NCBI GenBank assembly: GCA_949285425.1
Contig: CASEAJ010000004.1
Span: forward strand, 19,259 to 83,258
Length of the DNA stretch: 64,000 bases
Direction of reading: 5' to 3'
Source: an uncultured Porphyromonadaceae bacterium
Lineage (GTDB): Bacteria > Bacteroidota > Bacteroidia > Bacteroidales > Paludibacteraceae
The translations under genes were made by a program, and so were the position numbers. The notes beneath the pieces were generated by a model. That model saw only the letters and a list, made by a program, of their open reading frames with translations. It ran no database searches and had not been told where the DNA came from. Numbering within the stretch: position 1 is the first letter of the stretch; each line of letters starts with the position of its first letter. Positions 56,301 through 64,000 of the stretch are shown here, one piece after another.

Positions 56301-57427
56301 AAGACACAGGCATTGGCATTGTAAAGGAAGAACTTGACAATATTTTCGAGAAATATTACCAGACAAAACGCGGTCACAACACCAACAACAAAGGCTGGGG
56401 AATCGGATTGGCGCTGGTCAAGAAATTCACTACCGTACACAAAGGAAACATCCATGTGGAAAGCGAACCAGGAAAAGGCAGTTGCTTCACTGTCATGTTG
56501 AACGTATCGGAAGAGGCATTTGACCCCAAAGACAAAATCAACTCGGAAAAGACCATTGTACCGCTCAGCCAGTACAAGTTCGCTACCCCTTATTCAGAAC
56601 ACACCGCAAAAATGGTACAAACCTTAGAGACTGAAAAAGCCAACTCCCAGCCATCCATCCTGCTGGTGGAAGACAACGAAGAACTGCTCGGTTTTCTGTC
56701 GGACATTTTCAGAAAAAAATACAACACCTATCAGGCATGTAACGGCATGGAAGCATTAGAGATAGCACGAAAATATCCGATTGACCTTGTCATATCCGAC
56801 GTCATGATGCCCGAAATGGATGGCATGAGCTTATGCCGTAATCTGAAAGAAGACATATCCACTTCGCACATTCCAATCATATTGCTAACCGCCAAAAGCG
56901 ACACAGAAGATATTATGAAAGGCTATGAAAGCGGAGCCGAAGCCTATGTACCCAAACCTTTCGACCCGGAAATACTGGAACTTCAGGTGAAAAACATCAT
57001 GCACATGAAACTGATACAACGGGAAAGAATAGCACAAACCCTGGGTAGCGATGTCGAAGCCACGTCATTGAGCAAGTTCGACAAGGAATTTATCGAAAAA
57101 ATAAACAAAATCATTGAAGACAACATAAGCAACGATGCATTCAGCATTACCGACATCACCCAAACACTTTTTATCAGCCGAAGCCTGCTTCATGTTAAAA
57201 TGAAAAGTCTGTTGAATACTTCAATGGGCGATTACATCCGCAAAAAAAGACTGAACAAAGCCTGCGAACTGCTTCGCGAAGGATTCAACGTTTCGGAAAC
57301 CGCCTACAAAACTGGTTTTTCCGACCCGAGTTATTTTTCAAAAGCTTTCAAGAAAGAGTTTGGAGTCCGTCCTACGGATTATCTGCACAACGCTGACAAC
57401 GACAAAAAAGAGACAGTGGATAACTGA
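53360..57427 (+). CDS. hybrid two-component system regulator (HTCS)
   Basis: This 1355-residue protein combines sensor kinase, response regulator and DNA-binding domain in one chain, the standard PUL regulator. A signal peptide precedes about 14 regulator-propeller repeats (for example MLWIGTRNGLACYDG and IWIGTNNGGLQYID), a Y_Y_Y domain (about 700-770) and one membrane helix (about 778-796). Then come HisKA with SVSHELKTPLS (phosphorylated His832), HATPase (GWGIGLALVKKF), a receiver (ISDVMMPEMDG, Asp1147) and an AraC-type helix-turn-helix (about 1240-1345). The periplasmic part should bind an oligosaccharide from the target glycan. Placement directly after the hydrolase genes supports control of this locus. 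A small GACGG/CCGTC hairpin follows. Confidence 0.96.
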   Translation: MFKYPCRLLFFFFLFCTLTAFSSDSKTNYRFMQLTGKDGLPHQQVETLMQDDKGMLWIGTRNGLACYDGYTIMNYFNQPDNPRSLCHNFIRTLYQDSKKRIWIGTYNGICMYQPATDDFKRYNLQNTIITSIVETSQGKLICSGAQLYILNEDTDEFVVHPRQDNEFIISLAIDQTDRLFISTNRSIFYYDPTLSKTTQINPTYFSDFITGIDGIIPLYFDSKGLLWVGRNGKGVMSIDQTTGAARTYTPEILSDGTVRVITEDNKGRMWLGTEKGITILNPDGTIEIIQQNFVDKNKLNDNAIYDILCDHDGNIWIGTYFGGINMLPKNNEQFHWIEAGYSLKNIRGKAVRKIIEPQKDILWIATEDGGLNIYNTQNGNITLFNQIDHLGHNIHELYYDKETQDMWIGTFRNGLFRYNSYTDTCWHYLPSQNGLPSDAIFAIEKKRNKKLWIGTTQGLRYYNQEKDSFITCNHPILDIDFIYCMLVDQDDNVWVGTRNNGLFRIDDRTGEVNGWTAHANNSQLKDNYITSLYQDASNRIWIGTNNGGLQYIDPTELEIRTPAHGLSLSQTTICSIIEDELGRLWVSTSRGLFQFNKERNAFVCYTVQDGLPIDQFNFSSSIQSQSGLLYFGSVNGLIAFAPKSIKTERNLFYVHLKHLTIDNHIMTTLDEDSPLTTTLDDMSVIEFSYKQSRSFSIEYAAISLGNNSTINYQVKLAGMDEEWKNVGKERKFVGSNLPAGSYSLQIRANNTNDGWGLAPVKEIKFIIHPPFYRSLWAFIVYAIIIMIILWLSFRIFSIRLKEKNAVRIAKLEKESVEELNKIKMDFFTSVSHELKTPLSLIMAPLKYIAQHQELSEESQERLDIAMKNTHKMVGLIDELVTFNKMESGNFQFYIEKGNPLDFIERLALLFKESAAEKSISFYIHCENNGEFVWFSPSYVEKIISNLISNAIKFTPTGGQVFINAAITDCPDGYNYLRIEVKDTGIGIVKEELDNIFEKYYQTKRGHNTNNKGWGIGLALVKKFTTVHKGNIHVESEPGKGSCFTVMLNVSEEAFDPKDKINSEKTIVPLSQYKFATPYSEHTAKMVQTLETEKANSQPSILLVEDNEELLGFLSDIFRKKYNTYQACNGMEALEIARKYPIDLVISDVMMPEMDGMSLCRNLKEDISTSHIPIILLTAKSDTEDIMKGYESGAEAYVPKPFDPEILELQVKNIMHMKLIQRERIAQTLGSDVEATSLSKFDKEFIEKINKIIEDNISNDAFSITDITQTLFISRSLLHVKMKSLLNTSMGDYIRKKRLNKACELLREGFNVSETAYKTGFSDPSYFSKAFKKEFGVRPTDYLHNADNDKKETVDN

Positions 57428-57459
57428 AAATTCCAACACTGACGGTCAGCCGTCCTCTG

Positions 57460-60400
57460 TCATTTGCTGTCCATTTTGAATATGAGGTCAAAACCGTTTG
57501 TTATGGGCGAGCTGGTGAGCTGCAGGAACAAGAACTTGAACAGTTCATATTCCAAAGTCATTTCATAGCGGGCGGTGTCCTTGTCCTCAAGGGTACCTAT
57601 CCGCTGTTCATAGCTGATGAACAGCTTATTTGTAATGTATTTACCCACTGTAAGCGAAGCATTGTCGAAAGAATCACCCACATCTACCTCAATATAATCT
57701 ACATTAAACTTGTTTCCAAGTTTGGTGAGTTGCGAGGAGATGAGTGAAGCCGCTGCCATTCCTGCCAGTTTTCCGGGGTCTATGCCCGACGATTCGGCTG
57801 TGGAAAGTTCGCTGAGTGCCCTCCCGAAAATAATGTAGGAGAGCGCATCTCCTTCACCTATTTTTTCGCCTTCCAACTTAAAGGTAATGGTAAGGTCGTC
57901 CAGACCGCCATTTACGGTAATGCCCAAATCCCGTTTGTTGCGGTAAGGATCACGGAAAGAGTAAACCGCATCGATATTCAATATCGGGTCGATTTTCTCT
58001 CCTCCCTGAAAACTCACGGTGCCGCTTTGTATGACAAAAACTTTTCCCAACAGATTATATTGACCACGCACGACATCGATGGAGCCGAAAATTTCAAAAA
58101 AGTCGCGGTGCTTCATAAGACGCACATCTCCTGAAAGTTCGATACGCATGTCCTGATTGCGTATCCAGGTATTGCGCGGAATGCTCACCTTCACTTCGCC
58201 TTGCAGGTTTTTGAGAAACTCGAAAGTATTGCCTGCCGTGTCGGTTTGTGCGGCATCGGGACGGTAGGAATATACAATCGAATCGCCCGGTTGCAAAGTC
58301 TTTTCCAACTCGGCCAGAAGCAAGGGGCGGTTTATATCGGGAGCTGAACTCTTGCCCATTAATGCCATGACTGCCGGCAAATAAATATTGGCTTCGGGAA
58401 TGCTTATGTCGCCTGCAAACGTAGTGCTGTCGGCATTGGCCGTAAATTGCACTCCACCCGACATCTCCATTTTAAACTGTTTGTGGTTAAACGGGTTGAA
58501 ACGGTTGAAGTCAACGGACAGAAGAGAGGAACTCAGGTCGGCTTTGTACAGTTCCGATTGGAACTGTATGCCCCCATGAGCCGTCATGCTGCCATCAGTA
58601 CTTTGAATGAGGAACGTATCAATGCGTACACTGTCCGTACCGAACTGCAAACCTGCTTGTATATTCCTGTAATCTATGCCATATCGGTCTATTTTCACCA
58701 AACCGCTGTCAAGCCGGAGAGCGCCTGACAACTGCGGTCTGCTCAGACTTCCATCTACAGCCACCCGGCTGTTCAATGTTCCAGTCACTTCATCGGCATC
58801 AACAAACAGGTTGAGCACGGACAGGGGTATCTGCTCGACAAGCAAATTAGCCCGAACGGAATCATTCCCTGCTGGCGGCAACTGGAACATCATGCTGTCA
58901 AGGCGTATATCGGCAGGCAATTGTCCATCGCCATATATACGCCCCAGATTGTCGGGGACAATGCGAAAATCGGCAAACAAGTTTTTCCCGACAAGACGGA
59001 TACGGCTCTGAACCGTGTCAAACCGAAGCCTTTCCAACTGTACACTGTCCACATCCAGCACGGCGGTAAAGCCGGGAGATGAAGCCGGACCCGACACATG
59101 TACATTCAGACCGGCCAAGCCGGTGAGCGGCAAGTTCACATCCAACGTCTTGAACACGCGACCGATGTCTACCCTATCGACAAGCACTTGCAACTGTTGC
59201 GAATCGGTACGGCTCACCCAGCCATTTATATCGATGGAAGAGGAACGGGATGAACTGTCGGTCGTGAGACGGAAACCGCTCACCTTGTACCTGTCGGGCT
59301 GGAGGGTGACAAAAGCCGTGTCGGTGGCCTGTTGCCAGTCATAGCCCCGGTAACCGACTGCCAGCCCGGAAAGGGTGGCCATGATGGTATCAGCCAGTTG
59401 TACCTGAGTGTTGAAACGGGCATGCACATCTTTCCCTTCGGTGTTGAACGCCACACGGTAGTTCCGGGTATCGGTTTCAAGCTGCAGGTCGGTCCGGTCA
59501 AGGCGGAATTCATTCATCCGAGCACTGTCTATCCGAAGCAAAGCAGAGGCAGACAATGATTTTTTCTCCAGACTACCATTGGCCATAAGTTGAAGCGTGT
59601 CAGCAGACAGCCCGTTGAAACGGGTTCCAAGCGCCAGGGCACGAAGTTCAGCCCGAAGGCTATCGGGAGTTCCCTGCGCGTAGGCATCGAGGCGAATACG
59701 TGTATCAAGCCCATCCAAACCGGCAAGTTCGTTGATGGCCTGCATGCTGTCGGCCTGCGCTTCGAGCCAAAACTCTGATATTCCTTGAAAACGATAGTGA
59801 CCTTTGGCACGCACAGTGGCCGAAAGCGCTCCAAGCAGCAGTCGGTCTACCTGCAAATCGTTATCGGCATAGTTCATTTCGGCGTCAAGCGTATCTATGC
59901 GTACACCCATAACATCGGATGGACGCAATGTGAGCCTTCCTTGCGCCGTAAGGGTTTTCAAGTCGCGTCCGTTTCCCTTCACACTGGCCCGAAGATTCAC
60001 ATCTGTCGGATATGCCTTGTCCCTCAGCAGAGCCGAAACATCAAGATGCCTTGTATGCAGTCCCAGTTGATAATAGGGACGCATTCCCCACATGTTCCAC
60101 AGACGAGGAGTCAGATAGAACGAACCGAAGTCACCCTGCCCACTGACATGCCCTTTCACGTCGCCGGCGGCATAGTCCAAACTCAAAGCCAAGGTATCCG
60201 CCGAATAGCCTTGTGCCACCATGTCACCGGCATGCAGCTGCAAGCTTGCATGCAAGGTTTTCGGGTCGGCTCCGTTCCCCTCGACACGGCATGTAGCCCG
60301 TTGGATGCGATAATCCAGCGCCGGATTGTCAACATAACGGCGCAGGTCCACATTGCCAAGCTGCAGCCAAAGGTCGTATGCCGGGACAAAAGCAGAGTCG

Positions 60401-61365
60401 GCCAACCAGGCAAGCACGTTATACGTAGAAGCCTGCAGTGTGGCCTGCTGTTGTCTGTCGTCAACGACCACATAAAGGTTCAGGCTGTCTCCTTTCACAC
60501 AACCTTCAATCTGCACATCGGGTTCCGCCTGAAATGGGAAACCATCGGGCAACCACGCACGAAATTCCTCGAAATGTACCGGACCGGTCTTTAACGTAAT
60601 GCACGAACCGGTCTGGGTTGAGAAATGATATTCGCCCCAGGCCCTTATGCCGTTCAAGCCGGTCTTCAAAGTGAGTGAATCAAGTTTCACACGCGAAGTG
60701 TCCGCTTCGGCGAAGATGCTAAATTCCTTCACATGCAGGTCGGGCCGTGAAGTGTTCAGACGCAGGGTGTTCAACTTCAATTCCTGCTTTTGTCGCGAAT
60801 AAGAACCGCTCAATTCCATACAAAGACTGTCTATCCTGTCGGGAATAGCGTCCGACAAAACATCCGCACGCACCGCACCGCTGTTCAGCAGGAAACGGTT
60901 CAGACGCACGGTCATGCCGAAAGGTGTGCTTGCTGTGGTGTCCACATCGTTGTCTGTCGGTTTAAGAATGGTTGCCACATTCCAGCTCGAATCGGGATAT
61001 TGCTGTAAATGCACATACGGACGGTCCAGGGTTATGTCGTCAACCCAAATGACCCCATCAAGCAAAGGGAACAGGCTGTACGACAGTTCCAAACGCGAAA
61101 CGGATGCTATGGTATCGCGTGCCGGAGAAAGCAGCAGCAGGTCATCCAGCCCGATATGTGTAAACAGATTTCCCCTCAGCCTGCCTACCGACAATTCGGC
61201 ATTCAGCAAAGCGTTGACTTGTCTCTCGGCCACATCGGCTATTTTCCGTTTGACAAACGGAGTCTGCAAAGCAAACAGGGCAGCGAACAACAAGGCCACG
61301 ATGCTTCCCAAGCACCAGGCCAGTATTTTCGCCGTACATTTTATTATTTTGCCTGCTTTCATCAC
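57460..61365 (-). CDS. tamB: TamB-type translocation and assembly module protein
   Basis: This 1301-residue protein has one N-terminal membrane anchor (LAWCLGSIVALLFAALFAL, about residues 15-33). A very long beta-helical AsmA/TamB-type body with alternating hydrophobic strands follows, ending in a DUF490 (TamB C-terminal) domain at about 900-1301 with IRNQDMRIELSGDVRLMK. TamB spans the periplasm and works with TamA in moving lipids or assembling outer membrane proteins. The tamA-like gene lies 95 bp upstream on the same strand, confirming the pair. The gap holds an 80-bp inverted-repeat element. Ends in FKMDSK. Confidence 0.93.
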   Translation of the reverse strand: MMKAGKIIKCTAKILAWCLGSIVALLFAALFALQTPFVKRKIADVAERQVNALLNAELSVGRLRGNLFTHIGLDDLLLLSPARDTIASVSRLELSYSLFPLLDGVIWVDDITLDRPYVHLQQYPDSSWNVATILKPTDNDVDTTASTPFGMTVRLNRFLLNSGAVRADVLSDAIPDRIDSLCMELSGSYSRQKQELKLNTLRLNTSRPDLHVKEFSIFAEADTSRVKLDSLTLKTGLNGIRAWGEYHFSTQTGSCITLKTGPVHFEEFRAWLPDGFPFQAEPDVQIEGCVKGDSLNLYVVVDDRQQQATLQASTYNVLAWLADSAFVPAYDLWLQLGNVDLRRYVDNPALDYRIQRATCRVEGNGADPKTLHASLQLHAGDMVAQGYSADTLALSLDYAAGDVKGHVSGQGDFGSFYLTPRLWNMWGMRPYYQLGLHTRHLDVSALLRDKAYPTDVNLRASVKGNGRDLKTLTAQGRLTLRPSDVMGVRIDTLDAEMNYADNDLQVDRLLLGALSATVRAKGHYRFQGISEFWLEAQADSMQAINELAGLDGLDTRIRLDAYAQGTPDSLRAELRALALGTRFNGLSADTLQLMANGSLEKKSLSASALLRIDSARMNEFRLDRTDLQLETDTRNYRVAFNTEGKDVHARFNTQVQLADTIMATLSGLAVGYRGYDWQQATDTAFVTLQPDRYKVSGFRLTTDSSSRSSSIDINGWVSRTDSQQLQVLVDRVDIGRVFKTLDVNLPLTGLAGLNVHVSGPASSPGFTAVLDVDSVQLERLRFDTVQSRIRLVGKNLFADFRIVPDNLGRIYGDGQLPADIRLDSMMFQLPPAGNDSVRANLLVEQIPLSVLNLFVDADEVTGTLNSRVAVDGSLSRPQLSGALRLDSGLVKIDRYGIDYRNIQAGLQFGTDSVRIDTFLIQSTDGSMTAHGGIQFQSELYKADLSSSLLSVDFNRFNPFNHKQFKMEMSGGVQFTANADSTTFAGDISIPEANIYLPAVMALMGKSSAPDINRPLLLAELEKTLQPGDSIVYSYRPDAAQTDTAGNTFEFLKNLQGEVKVSIPRNTWIRNQDMRIELSGDVRLMKHRDFFEIFGSIDVVRGQYNLLGKVFVIQSGTVSFQGGEKIDPILNIDAVYSFRDPYRNKRDLGITVNGGLDDLTITFKLEGEKIGEGDALSYIIFGRALSELSTAESSGIDPGKLAGMAAASLISSQLTKLGNKFNVDYIEVDVGDSFDNASLTVGKYITNKLFISYEQRIGTLEDKDTARYEMTLEYELFKFLFLQLTSSPITNGFDLIFKMDSK

Positions 61366-61382
61366 TTGTCAAGTTTCTTTAA

Positions 61383-61462
61383 AGGTGGGTTTTATAAAAA
61401 AGCACATAAAAGCAAACCCACAAAATATATTTTTTATGGCGAGCCATTTATAAAACCCACCT
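61383..61462. repeat. 80-bp element with perfect 16-bp terminal inverted repeats
   Basis: AGGTGGGTTTTATAAA (61383-61398) is the exact reverse complement of TTTATAAAACCCACCT (61447-61462), 48 bp apart. It fills most of the tamA-tamB gap and its outer end overlaps the last bases of tamA. It could act as a long hairpin in the transcript or be a small non-autonomous mobile element; no clear target duplication is visible. Confidence 0.85.
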
Positions 61463-63389
61463 AAAATGCCTGCCCCACACTCAGGAATGCCTGCACCTGC
61501 CGTTGGCCGGGGCCGGCAAAGGGATAACCTATATCCAACCGCACAGGACCGATGGGCGTATTGACCCGCAACCCGCCTCCTGCCGTGTAAGATATCTGGT
61601 CGAACCTGTAATCGAACGAATTTTTCCACACATTGCCCACATCGAGAAAGGCAGCCAGCTCTATGCGCCAAACCAGCGGATGACGCAATTCGAGGTTCAG
61701 TTCCAACACGCTTTTCCCTCCGGCCGGAATCACCTTGGACACGCCATCCTCCTCAATGGTCAGTTCGGGACCGAGCGTAGAACGCGCCCAGCCACGGTTC
61801 GAGTCACTTCCTCCCGAATAGAAACGTTCTTCCATCGGAATGAAGCCGTGGTCGTCCGATGAATGGATGCCTCCTATCATGGCACGCCCCGCAATGACCA
61901 GTCGCTTCACCTGCATATACTTGCGGGCATCAACCCAAAATTTGGAATAGTTGAAGTCGCCTCCGAAAATGTATCCGTTGAGTTTTCCGCCTACGGTTAT
62001 GGTTGTCCCCTGCACAGGCGACACTGAGGGTTCGGCCGTGGAATAGGAAAACGAAGCCGAAAGCCCGGACTTGTTATACAGAAATTCCTTGCTGAACGGA
62101 TCAAAATAGCCCGATTCACGGCTTTCCTGCTGCGCATTGAACTGCTTCACACGTTCCACATAATAAGCCAGCGAGGTTTTGATGTGCTTGCCAAACGCAT
62201 ATCCGAAAGGCACGTTCAAACCGAAACGCTGCACATCGTAAGCCGGCTCGCGCTCGCGCCTGATATAGGGATTGACCGTGAGCGAAAGTTTCTGGGCAAA
62301 AAACTGCGGTTCTATCCATGACAGGCTGAGGTTATAGGGTTCGAGGGCCGAATGCTTGGCATACAGGTTCAGCCTGCTGGTACCTCCGAACACTCCGCGA
62401 TAAGTGACATCGGCAAAGGCCCGGAAATGGTCTTCCGTACCCCAACCCACCCCGAACTTGCTCATCCAGCGGGGCAGTTCTTCTATCTGGATGCGCATCG
62501 GTATCGGGTCGCTTTGCGTGGTCCGGTTGGTTTGAGACAATATGGACACAACACGAAACAACTGCAAGTCATAAAGTTGCTGGCGGGTATCATCAACCAG
62601 TTTCAGATTGTAGGTATCACCCGCCTTGTAATTCAGTTGCTTGCGTATGTATTTTTCCTTGACATAGGTGTTGCCGGATATGCTTGTCTCGCCGAAATGG
62701 CAGATACGCCCAGGCACAAGTTCATAATCTATGTTGACCCGGTTCTGCTCAGGAACCAGCCCCAGTTTGAAACTGGTTTCCGAATACACATAGCTGTAAT
62801 TGCTGAAAATGGTATTCATCTGTTTCATGTCGCCATACAGGGCATCGTCGACAAAACGGCTTCCCCGCTTCAGTTCAAGCCGCTTATACATGTAGCGGTA
62901 AAAGCGGTCCTTACGGGGTACGTTCTCCATCGAATCGGTAATGTTGATGGCAACACTGTCTACCTTCACCGGTTCGTTTTCGGTCACTGCAATGTAAATT
63001 CCGACGGTCTGTTTTTTCGGGTCAACGACAAGCGAGTCCAAAACAACGTCGGCATGCAGAAAACCCTGACTCTGATAAAAGCGGGTAAGACGTTCCAGGT
63101 CCACCTTCATCAATTCGCCGCTATACAGCGAAGGGTCCTTCTTCAGCAACTTGCGTTGAATGATGTTCGACGGTTGGAAGCCCATGTGGTCAAGCAGTGC
63201 CGATGAACTGAGGGTCTTGTTTCCCGAGAATTTTATTTTCCTGATTTCATAGTTTTCCTGCGCACACAGCCTGACAGGCATCAACAACACACCTGCCAAC
63301 AGACACAAACAGGCAAACCACAGCCTGCCGTCCGGAAATGACCGATGACGGTCGGGCTGAACATCCATGTGTAAAACTGTCTGTCTCAA
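61461..63389 (-). CDS. tamA: TamA/BamA-family outer membrane protein
   Basis: This 642-residue Omp85-superfamily protein has a signal peptide (hydrophobic LWFACLCLLAGVLLMPVRLCAQ). POTRA-type domains follow (about 48-310, beginning IRKIKFSGNKTLSSSALL). The 16-strand barrel (about 320-642) contains FYSGGSDSNRGW, which corresponds to the conserved lid-loop arginine motif, and ends in aromatic Phe. With the downstream tamB it forms the TAM complex. Length is near the family norm. The start at 63389 is leftmost; Met at 63368 would give a more compact signal peptide. The proximal promoter candidate comes from a dispersed repeat 200 bp upstream. Confidence 0.9.
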   Translation of the reverse strand: MRQTVLHMDVQPDRHRSFPDGRLWFACLCLLAGVLLMPVRLCAQENYEIRKIKFSGNKTLSSSALLDHMGFQPSNIIQRKLLKKDPSLYSGELMKVDLERLTRFYQSQGFLHADVVLDSLVVDPKKQTVGIYIAVTENEPVKVDSVAINITDSMENVPRKDRFYRYMYKRLELKRGSRFVDDALYGDMKQMNTIFSNYSYVYSETSFKLGLVPEQNRVNIDYELVPGRICHFGETSISGNTYVKEKYIRKQLNYKAGDTYNLKLVDDTRQQLYDLQLFRVVSILSQTNRTTQSDPIPMRIQIEELPRWMSKFGVGWGTEDHFRAFADVTYRGVFGGTSRLNLYAKHSALEPYNLSLSWIEPQFFAQKLSLTVNPYIRREREPAYDVQRFGLNVPFGYAFGKHIKTSLAYYVERVKQFNAQQESRESGYFDPFSKEFLYNKSGLSASFSYSTAEPSVSPVQGTTITVGGKLNGYIFGGDFNYSKFWVDARKYMQVKRLVIAGRAMIGGIHSSDDHGFIPMEERFYSGGSDSNRGWARSTLGPELTIEEDGVSKVIPAGGKSVLELNLELRHPLVWRIELAAFLDVGNVWKNSFDYRFDQISYTAGGGLRVNTPIGPVRLDIGYPFAGPGQRQVQAFLSVGQAF

Positions 63390-63589
63390 AATACCTGCCT
63401 TTTGTTTATGTGCCTGTCTATGGTTATCCGCATCCGATTACAGACAAGCCCTGCGAAATCCCCACCGTCAACACCCGGAGGCTTGCTTTTGCAGTTATTC
63501 ACAGAACCCGCCTGTATAGGGAAACAATGCACCGGACGTTTTTGTTTAGGCGAAAAACAACGTTTGCCGGAACACGACGTACGGAAAGA

Positions 63590-63623
63590 CAAAAATAGTG
63601 AAAGTCGAGAGCAGAAAATCAAA
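63590..63623 (-). promoter_or_regulatory. repeat-borne promoter for tamA-tamB
   Basis: On the minus strand TTTG-N22-TATTTTTG fits the consensus, about 200 bp before tamA. The outer copy (63662-63695) is also intact. Confidence 0.6.
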
Positions 63624-63703
63624 TTTATTTGAATTTTCTGCCGAGCGCATCCTATTTTATTCAAAAATAGTGAAAGTCGAGAGCAGAAAATCAAATTTAT
63701 TTG
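63590..63703 (-). repeat. tandem pair of the promoter repeat, facing tamA
   Basis: Two copies offset by 72 bp read on the minus strand as an inverted repeat (arms GCAGAAAA...CAAAT and ATTTG...TTTTCTGC) followed by TTTG-N22-TATTTTTG. Plus-strand positions are CAAA 63620-63623 with CAAAAATA 63590-63597, and CAAA 63692-63695 with CAAAAATA 63662-63669. The spacer keeps the TCGACTTTCAC core seen at 26134-26228. Confidence 0.87.
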
Positions 63704-63880
63704 ATTTTTCTGCCCAAGCACACTCTTTTTTATTCAAAAACAGTCAATGGCAAGCGGAGATACAAATGAAAATGCCGTCTTCTATTTGGGTGCAATTGCA
63801 TGTTCCCGAAACCACATTCCCATGCATCGAACGGCATTAAGTCATGCTTCCAACGGCATCATGTCTTTTTTTAAAAAAGG

Positions 63881-63899
63881 TTGACTCCTAAAGAGTCAA
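63881..63899 (+). promoter_or_regulatory. hairpin directly before the right-edge gene
   Basis: TTGACTC (63881-63887) pairs with GAGTCAA (63893-63899) around CTAAA, four bases before the ATG at 63904. Position suggests an effect on translation initiation, but it is short. Confidence 0.4.
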
Positions 63900-63903
63900 A
63901 AGA

Positions 63904-64000
63904 ATGAAACAAAAAGATTATGAACAGTCACAGCGTAGTCTGTGTGAAATTTCGGAGATTTACCGGAAAGTCACCTTGGAAAAGTTTTCGGTAAAAGAAA
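63904..64000 (+). CDS. 5' end of an unidentified protein, cut by the window edge
   Basis: From the ATG at 63904 the frame stays open to the last base, giving 32 residues starting MKQKDYEQSQRSLCEISEIY. There is no signal peptide; the start is polar and helical in character. Too little is present to name a family. Support for the start is the purine-rich leader and the hairpin immediately upstream. Confidence 0.45.
   Translation, partial: MKQKDYEQSQRSLCEISEIYRKVTLEKFSVKE

Larger units (their letters stand above)
63390..63903. other. intergenic region between tamA and the right-edge gene
   Basis: This 514-bp region separates divergent genes. It contains the promoter repeats at 63590-63703, two ACGGCAT words near 63830 and 63855, and a hairpin at 63881-63899. 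Open frames crossing it are made by the repeat itself and show no other coding signs. Confidence 0.5.

Noticed and set aside
61383..61462. Insertion sequence
   Set aside because: Inverted ends are perfect but the element is 80 bp, has no coding capacity and no clear target-site duplication, so only an inverted-repeat element is reported.

Overview
The window reads as a chromosomal segment of a gut-type Bacteroidales bacterium (Bacteroides/Phocaeicola-like; genus not resolvable from sequence alone). The evidence is a SusC/SusD pair, a hybrid two-component sensor fused to an AraC domain, two GH97 enzymes, promoters of the form TTTG-N19-22-TAnnTTTG, few Shine-Dalgarno sequences, an N-succinylornithine-type carbamoyltransferase and several C-terminal tails like type IX secretion (T9SS) signals.

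Layout. 1-4.2 kb: end of an alpha-glucan (dextran-like) utilisation locus, GH66 then a SusB-like inverting GH97. 4.4-7.6 kb (minus): thrC, a DUF4468 protein and an apgM-like phosphomutase that probably serves as homoserine kinase. 7.6-17 kb: S41 protease, PnuC transporter, a secreted esterase/beta-propeller protein apparently inserted before a YfcE-type phosphoesterase, a short PLP decarboxylase, and (minus) a fused NfnAB-like flavoprotein. 17-21 kb: periplasmic hydroxyisourate hydrolase, an orphan secreted protein and a retaining GH97. 21-26 kb: a YhcG-type PDDEXK protein whose stop overlaps argF', then argB, an esterase and argE. 26.2-29.5 kb: TonB-dependent receptor and purM. 29.9-57.4 kb: a large polysaccharide utilisation locus: GH2, ELWxxDGT propeller, SusC, SusD, surface lipoprotein, small tail protein, LamG-GDPD enzyme, Asp-box sialidase-fold enzyme with a CBM9-like module, GH43, Ser-type sulfatase, tandem GH5-like protein, GH43 with an inserted jelly roll, FG-GAP protein and its HTCS regulator. 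57.5-63.4 kb (minus): tamA-tamB. The right edge holds the start of an unidentified gene.

How they work together. The HTCS presumably senses a breakdown product of the locus's glycan in the periplasm and induces the operons. SusC/SusD and the surface lipoprotein bind and import oligosaccharides, which the secreted hydrolases, the sulfatase and possibly the phosphodiesterase trim. The substrate cannot be named from sequence; sulfatase, GH43, sialidase-fold and GDPD enzymes together suggest a decorated heteroglycan.

The most unusual features are non-coding. A palindromic repeat of about 73 bp carrying a complete Bacteroidetes promoter occurs as tandem pairs pointing at the TonB receptor and at tamA; its stem sequence changes in a compensatory way. 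Two unrelated intergenic arrays share an exact 22-bp period and dyad geometry. A 26-nt direct repeat brackets the esterase gene. Among proteins, the strongest points are an internal duplication with a dead second catalytic barrel, a serine in the sulfatase formylglycine motif, and a serine at the position thought to set substrate choice in ArgF'.
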